A stretch of DNA of 64,000 nt. It comes from Thermothelomyces thermophilus ATCC 42464 (lineage: Eukaryota > Ascomycota > Sordariomycetes > Sordariales > Chaetomiaceae). Below, piece after piece: positions 58,050-64,000 of the stretch. A program made the translations under genes and the position numbers. The notes under the pieces were generated by a model. The model was not told where the DNA came from. It did no database searches and saw only the letters and a list, made by a program, of their open reading frames with translations. The stretch covers positions 3,162,001 through 3,226,000 of the forward strand of contig NC_016474.1 in NCBI RefSeq assembly GCF_000226095.1, read 5' to 3'. Within the stretch, counting starts at the first letter, position 1; each line of letters opens with the position of its first letter.

Positions 58050-59702
58050 GGTACTCCCTGGTGCCCACGTTCTCGTGGCGGCAGGCCGCTAACTTCTGTT
58101 AGGCCTGTAACCCTTTGTTTTGCCGGCGTTAGAAGAAGAGCCCTGGTGGCTCGAGTCTGACTAGACTCAGCCGCGTATAATAGCTGGTCGTCCAGTCGGA
58201 CCGACCGACGAGGCTCGGTGTCGGAACCAGTTGGAGCCGCCGTTCGGACTGGAAGCTGCCGAGCATGCCTTCTTGAGCTGGGCCCTCTACCGGCTGCCGG
58301 AACTGATACCGTGGCTTTAGCAGTAGCTTGAGGATATACCCGGTGATTCCTCTCACCATTTTTCCCCCGGTTATCGGTATGAGAGCGTACTCGTTTTCCA
58401 CACTCTCTTTCTTCTTCCCTTTTTCTTTTCCCCTCTCTTTCCGCGTTTAGGTGGCTCTGCGCTGCGGCCTACTATTAGAGGTTGCGCCCGGACGCTTTGC
58501 CCTGCTCTTGGCGACTGTGGTGTTTATTTATGTTATGTCTTGTCAGCTCTACGATGGGCCTTGAGGCGTTTTTTTTTCCTGAGAATAAGCGACGGCGGAT
58601 ATGGATTGACCGTGGGGCGTTGGGAGGTTCTGCTTGCATTTGGTGTAGTGCACACTGTTCGCGCGCTCAACTTGGCCGCTTTCTGGGGCCAGGAGGGCCG
58701 TGGTACACGAAACCCACGAGAGGAAATTAGATACTGGTTCGCATTTAGCAGGCTTAACGTCCTCTTTTGAGTAGTTGGCTATCGGGGCCGCTTCTTATTC
58801 CCCTCTCAGTGTTATTTGTATCGAACTATTTGTATTTACATCTGTTACTCTGTGCTTGGATAACTTGCGAAACGAAGCAGGCGTGCGGGAGCCAAGCATG
58901 CCGTATCGTACTGTACCTGGGCAGGTTCCGATAGCGGGCCGACTGTTTCGGCGGCCGATCCGGCCACAGCCAGCAATTCCGCTGCTAAGCCGCCTCGCCG
59001 TGCACTGATAAGCTGGTCAGCGGCCAGACCCCGCCGGATCCCGGCCGAAGAGGGCAGCTGACACTTGCGATGTTATCCGAGTGGCTGGGCCTGCACCACA
59101 GCAAAACCACCCAGATCCCACTCCGTGGAGAGCTTCAGCGATAAAGACAAGATGGAATAGACCAGGCGGTCAGGCCGATGCATCACTGGCCATGTCAATG
59201 GCAGTATCTGTATATTCCTGATCTCCATTGAGGAAAGTGCATTGAGTGTTTCTGCCTCGAAACTACGCCTTCCTGTCCTTCCTCTGTCTGCCTTGGTGCC
59301 TTGGGAAAGACGAGAAGTCTGGGAAGGTGTGTTTGCATTGACGTAATCTAATCAATTGATTCTGGGACCACAGCTACCCGGAGCTCCTCTCCCTTGTCAA
59401 CGGCTTCCCCGCAATCCAAACCAACGCTGATCGAACCCCGGACAGAGCCCAGAGCCTGGTCTGCCAGGGTCCAACGGCCTGAAGCCAATATAAGCCGGCG
59501 ATATCCTTCAGGATCACCTGTTGGGGTTCCCCCTCGCTCCCCGTGTTATTTGCAATTGAAACCAGTCGGCAACCCCGCGGGAAAGTTGAGATCGAGAGTG
59601 TTGATTTTGTATGCGTTTCTCAGTCGAGCAGCATCCGATCCAATCCGACGGCTGACAAGCTACCGAGGAAAAGGACATAGACTCCCCTGTTCAGACGGCA
59701 TC
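58050..59702. other. Intergenic region, no gene seen
   Basis: No recognisable coding sequence; short frames only. It contains a CGTACTGTACCTG word near 58908. A frame open upstream of the transaminase start (from 59394) is in phase with it but is unconserved and probably leader sequence. Confidence 0.55.
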
Positions 59703-61363
59703 ATGTCGGCAAGCAGAGCGCTCCGGGGCAGTAACGCGCTGTTGTTGCGTGCTGTGTCCACATCCCCGTCCTCATCGTCCACGGCTGCCCGGGCGGGCCG
59801 GTCCGCTGCCCTGGCCCTCGAGTGCCGCCGCCGATTCACTGCCTCGGCCCGCGCCATGTCGTCCTTCTATGCTGATTGGGAGCCCGAAGGCCCCTCGGTC
59901 AAGACCCCGATCCCCGGCCCCAAGTCCAAGGCCGCCATCGCCGAGCTAGACGAGGTATTCGACACGCGCAGCTTGAACATGCTCACCGACTACACGAGGT
60001 GCGCGGGCAACTACATTGCCGATCTGGACGGCAATGTGTTGCTGGACGTGTAGGTGGCTGCCCATCCCAGTCCATGATGTGTCTCCCATTATTCCAATTG
60101 TAACCTACAGGCGGGACTGACACCGGCATAAACCCCCCTTTTCCCTAAACAAGCTACGCACAAATTGCCTCCATTCCGCTCGGATACAATAACCCGGCCC
60201 TTCGTCAGGCCGCCAGCAGCCCCGACATGATCAACGGCATCATCAACCGTCCTGCCCTGGGCAACTTCCCCTCGGCCGAGTGGGCCAACATCCTCAAGAC
60301 GAGCATTCTCAAGGTCGCCCCCAAGGGTCTCAACCAAGTCTTCACGGCCATGGCTGGTTCGGACGCCAACGAAACCGCGTACAAGGCCGCCTTTATGTGG
60401 CGCCGCCAGCGCGACCGGGGCGGCCCGTCCGCCGAGTTCACCGAAGAGGAGATGAACTCAGCCATGAATAACCAGTCACCGGGCTCGTCCAAGCTTTCCA
60501 TCCTCTCCTTCAAGACGGGTTTCCACGGCCGCCTCTTCGGTTCCCTCTCCACCACCCGCTCCAAGCCTATCCACAAGGTCGACATCCCTGCCTTCGACTG
60601 GCCGCAGGCCACCTTTCCGCAGCTCAAGTATCCCCTGGATCAGCACGCAGCCGATAACGCGGCCATCGAGCGCGCCGCCCTCGACGAGGTCGAACATCTT
60701 ATCACAACCTATCACGTCCCGCCTTGCGCCGTGGTCGTCGAGCCGATCCAGTCCGAAGGCGGCGACAACCACGCGACGCCGGCCTTCTTCCGCGGCCTGC
60801 GCGAGATCACGCGCAAGCACGGCGTGCTGCTCATCGTCGACGAGGTCCAGACCGGCGTCGGCGCAACCGGCCGCTTCTGGGCGCACGAGCACTGGGACCT
60901 GCCGCACCCGCCCGACATTGTCACCTTCAGCAAGAAGGCCCAGACGGCCGGCTACTACTTTGGCGACCCCTCCCTGCGGCCCAACCGCCCGTACCGCCAG
61001 TTCAACACGTGGATGGGTGACCCAGCCCGGGCGCTCCTGTTCCGTGCCATCATCGACGAGATCGAGAAGCATGATCTGGTCAGGCACACGGCCGAGGTCG
61101 GCGACTACCTATACGGGAAGCTGGAGCGCCTGGCCGCCAGGTATCCTGACGAGTTCCGGAACCTGAGGGGCAAGGGGATGGGCACCTTCATTGCCTTCGA
61201 CAGCCCCAGGAGGGACGAGTTCCTGGCCAAGGCCAAGACCTTCGGCGTCAACATTGGCGGCTGCGGCCAGAACGCTGTCCGGCTGCGCCCCATGCTCATC
61301 TTTGAGAAGAAGCACGCCGACATTTTGGTTGACACACTGGAAAAGATTGTCACGTCCTGGTAA
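59703..61363 (+). CDS. UGA1: 4-aminobutyrate aminotransferase, mitochondrial
   Basis: PLP enzyme converting GABA and 2-oxoglutarate to succinate semialdehyde and glutamate; the first step of GABA use (UGA1/gatA type). Exons 59703-60049 and 60154-61363, with a 104-nt intron, give 518 aa. The N-terminus is rich in Arg, Ser and Ala with almost no acidic residues, fitting a mitochondrial presequence, and a second ATG (MSSFYADWEPEG) begins the conserved part. Family blocks: RSLNMLTDYTRCAGNYIADL, YAQIASIPLGYNNPALRQAA, GSDANETAYKAAFMWRRQRD, FKTGFHGRLFGSLSTTRSKP, VVVEPIQSEGGDNHATPAFF and VDEVQTGVGATGRFWAHEHW. The PLP lysine lies in FSKKAQTAGYYF, by family alignment the second one, K377. The second Met could support a shorter cytosolic form, which is inference. 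Confidence 0.95.
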
Positions 61364-62425
61364 AAGAAGACGTGTTGAGCCGTCGCGAAGTGAGGTCAGG
61401 AGAGGGTGGGGGGGTACGATGGCGTGTTCATTGCCTGGCCGACGGGAAGTTTGAGGATACCGGTTTGGAGTGTTGTGGGCCGGGTGCGGTCAACCAAAAC
61501 AGTGCACCGGGGAACAATAATTAACTAGTGTCTTGCTCTCATGTTCTCGGTTGCGCAGAAGGCGGTTCTGACCGGTACGTAAAGTATATATACATTCGTA
61601 CCGAGCCGGACCGCAAAGATCGAGCACATCCATTTAGGGTTATCAACCACCAGGGTAGTGTTTCCTCCACGCCGCCGTCGCAACCCCTAACTCATCTCTT
61701 CCCAATGATGTTCACTTGTAGAACGCAGCGCCACCTGACCACCCTTTTCTCATTCCAGGTTACATCTTCCATTCAGCTGACACACCCCGTGCGCGTTCCA
61801 TAGAACGGGTCTCTTATATGACAGGATCCGAACCCTTTCCGAGCAATGCATGACCAGCCCGCAAATGCGACACCCCTAACGTTTCGTATAATGCAATAAG
61901 CAAAATGAGAGACGAAAGATGGTTTTGTGCAATGGTGCCTCCCGCCTGCCACTCTCTCTCACTGCAGCCAAAATATATATTATCACAAACCCGCCCCGAC
62001 CAGGCCGAGATGGTGGGAGAAAAGAGAAGAAAAAAAGTGCCGCAGCGATCAATGTTGTAAAACGAGCAGGGTATGCTCGTCCGAGTCTTGTCTTCCCCAA
62101 GAGAAACCCGTGATGCTTCCGTCTAGAAGAAGTAGGAGAAAAAAAAAAAGAGAGAAAAAGAGGAATGAGAACAGGAGAGACTAAAACATGTAGTAGGTAT
62201 CGTGGCCTTATAGCGCTGTATGAAGCAAATCGCCCTCCGCCCATCTTTGTGTCCCTCGCACCCAGGGGCCCTGAATGCATATGCACAGCTATATCCCGCG
62301 ACAATCGATCCATTTCACACATCCGCCCGTCCGTATCCTCCCGATGCCACTGACGGGACAGGGCCAGCTGAGAAACGCGTAATGTACAGCCCCAAACAGA
62401 CGCGGTGATATCCGAGGGGATATCT
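61364..62425. other. Convergent intergenic region, no gene seen
   Basis: Likely 3' UTRs of the transaminase and SET2 genes. It contains A/G-rich runs (about 62015-62036, 62130-62175). Confidence 0.55.
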
Positions 62426-64000
62426 TCAGTGACTCAGTACTGCCCGCTGCTGCTGCTGCTGGTTTCCCGCGTCTTGTTGCGGCGGCTCGTCAATCTCCAT
62501 CTCGACATCCGCACCAACTTCCGTTCCTCTCCCGTTAGTGCCCGTTGACGGCGACGCCGCCGTTGCCACTCCGTTCACCAACACGCCCGTGCCTGCCTCG
62601 CCATTCGCGCTGCCACGCTGTTGTTTACCGTACTCTGCGGCCTGTGCCGCCTCGTCCTCCAGCCGCTGAGCCTCTTCGTTCTCGCGCATCAGGGCTTCCT
62701 CCTGCTCGCGCATCGACCGCTCCTCTTCGGTCAGTGGGGTTTCCATTGGCGGGGGAGGTGGTGTGGGCGGGCTCGGGATAGCGGTCGGGGTTTCGACATC
62801 GGCACCGGCCTCGTCCTCCTTGGCGCGCTTCACGGATTGTGTCTCGGATGGCGGGGCCTCGGGCGACTCAGCCTGGTCCCCGTCGTCGTCATCTTCCCGT
62901 TTGCGCTTGCGCCCCGCCGAGCTGCCTGGGCTGGGAGCGTCGCCTTCGGCGTCAGACGCAGCTGTGTCGTCCTTGGCAGGGGTGGCAACGGAGCTGTCCG
63001 CGTCGCCCGGATGTGATGACGTCCCCGCTACTGGCTGGCCGGTGCTCCGAGCCTCCTTCTTCTTCTTCTCGTACTCGGCATACTTGACGGCGGCGCGCTC
63101 GAAGAAGTCGTAGGTATACTTCCGGACCTTCTTCGCCACCTTGGGTGTGACGGATGTCGGGTCCTCGACCCGGTTGTTCTTGTAGTCCGAGGCGACAAGC
63201 TTCTTGTTGACCTCCCGGGCAAACTTCTTCAGCTCCTCCTTCGGCAGCTTGCCATGGAACTTGTCCACCACGTGCTTGACGTGTGGAAAGAGCTGGTCCA
63301 GTTAGTACACACTGCATCGAGTTTAGGAAGTTTTAAATTTTTTTAATTTTTGGACAACCAACCGTGTTTTCGTATATCTTCATCTGTTTCTCGATGGGCA
63401 GAGAACGCCACTTCTCCTTCTTGGGCTCGGTCGCCGGCGTGGTAGACCGTTGTGGTGTATGACCCGTCGAGTGCCGTGGCGTCGGCTCCTTGGTCAAGCT
63501 ATCGATGATGTTTTGCAAAGTCTTTTGGTCTTGCTGCGCCTTGGCGGACGCCTTCGGAATCTCAATCGCAGGGGTGAGAGGTCGCTGCCACTGTGTCTTG
63601 CCGTTGACGTCGTAGAAGTAGTAGCGGCCAGTCTTGTCCGTGGTGACAAACCAGCCAGCCGGCAGGTTGGTGGGCGGTTTCCGGGGCCGTTGCCCGGTGA
63701 AATAATTGGCGTTGCGCTGCGGGATGCTGCTGCGGGGTCCAGTTGGAATCACAACGTTGGCTAAGGGGTCGACAGGCTTAGCCGGCTCATCGCGATCCTT
63801 GTTGCGACGCTCTTCCTCGAACGAGCTGATGACAACTGGGCCAGCATGGTCGTGCTTTTTGCGCGGGATCCGGTAGGCCGTCTCCAGCTTGCTCCATTCG
63901 TCCAGTAGCCGCTTCGCAGCGAGGGCAACCTCTTCGTGTGGAGCCGAGACGAGAGGCTGCACCGCTCCCTCGATCTTGGAATCCGAGATTTTGTTTTTCG
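62426..64000 (-). CDS. SET2: SET2 histone H3K36 methyltransferase, C-terminal part
   Basis: C-terminal half of SET2, which methylates H3K36 during elongation by binding the phosphorylated RNA polymerase II tail. The 5' part, including the AWS-SET-post-SET catalytic region, lies beyond the right edge. Two exons are visible: 64000-63363 and 63292-62426, with a 70-nt intron (GTTGGT...GACCAG, TACTAAC branch). The first holds the WW domain ([32 protein letters not shown]) and the start of SRI ([17 protein letters not shown]). The splice continues [20 protein letters not shown], then [20 protein letters not shown] and [20 protein letters not shown]. After SRI comes a disordered acidic tail ending in a short Q run and AVLSH. 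Confidence 0.93.

Overview
The window looks like nuclear DNA of a filamentous ascomycete, most likely a sordariomycete. It is GC-rich. Most introns are short (about 50-135 nt) with GT-AG ends and CTAAC/CTGAC-like branch sites. It holds ascomycete-type families: an YCF1-like ABC transporter, a hrmA-cluster/YDR124W-type protein and a GID9 subunit. It also has CFIm25 and an accessory complex I subunit, both of which budding yeast lacks. Intergenic DNA repeatedly carries TGTACAGTAC-like palindromes and GGTACCTTACCTACC-like runs, and low-complexity tracts are common inside the proteins. The class-level placement is inference.

Layout, left to right. 1-1901 (-): SLIP-GC-like GTPase, running off the left edge, with an in-frame TAG. 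2122-4056: a small LTR-like element between 155-bp direct repeats. 5105-5964 (+) and 6143-6827 (-): CFIm25 and a YjbQ/UPF0047 protein, convergent with 178 bp between stops. 8233-14325 (+): nine-exon vacuolar ABCC transporter. 14326-23672: 9.3 kb with no supportable gene. 23673-25981 (+): helical-bundle protein of the hrmA-associated type. 29367-30635 (-): 25S rRNA methyltransferase BMT5. 33328-36747 (+): large unrecognised, probably nuclear protein whose frame continues past its stop to 37386. 38354-39859 (-): SUMO E1 subunit AOS1. 41133-43098 (+): unrecognised acidic protein. 44408-45353 (+): eIF6. 46965-48779 (+): coiled-coil protein. 49452-49939 (-): complex I B12/NDUFB3. 50716-52585 (+): POP2/CAF1 deadenylase. 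53723-55136 (-): GID9/FYV10. 57078-58049 (+): CBF1-like bHLH factor. 59703-61363 (+): mitochondrial GABA transaminase. 62426-64000 (-): C-terminal part of SET2, running off the right edge.

The genes are ordinary housekeeping and regulatory loci without operon-like grouping or a biosynthetic cluster. Several serve RNA metabolism or ribosome production (CFIm25, BMT5, eIF6, POP2); others serve protein modification (AOS1, GID9) and chromatin or transcription (SET2, CBF1). I found no new multi-gene system. The best leads are two genes whose frames continue in frame past a TAG codon, an in-frame intron whose retention would add a membrane-like segment, a GC-AG intron inside a bHLH domain, and the large gene-free stretch.
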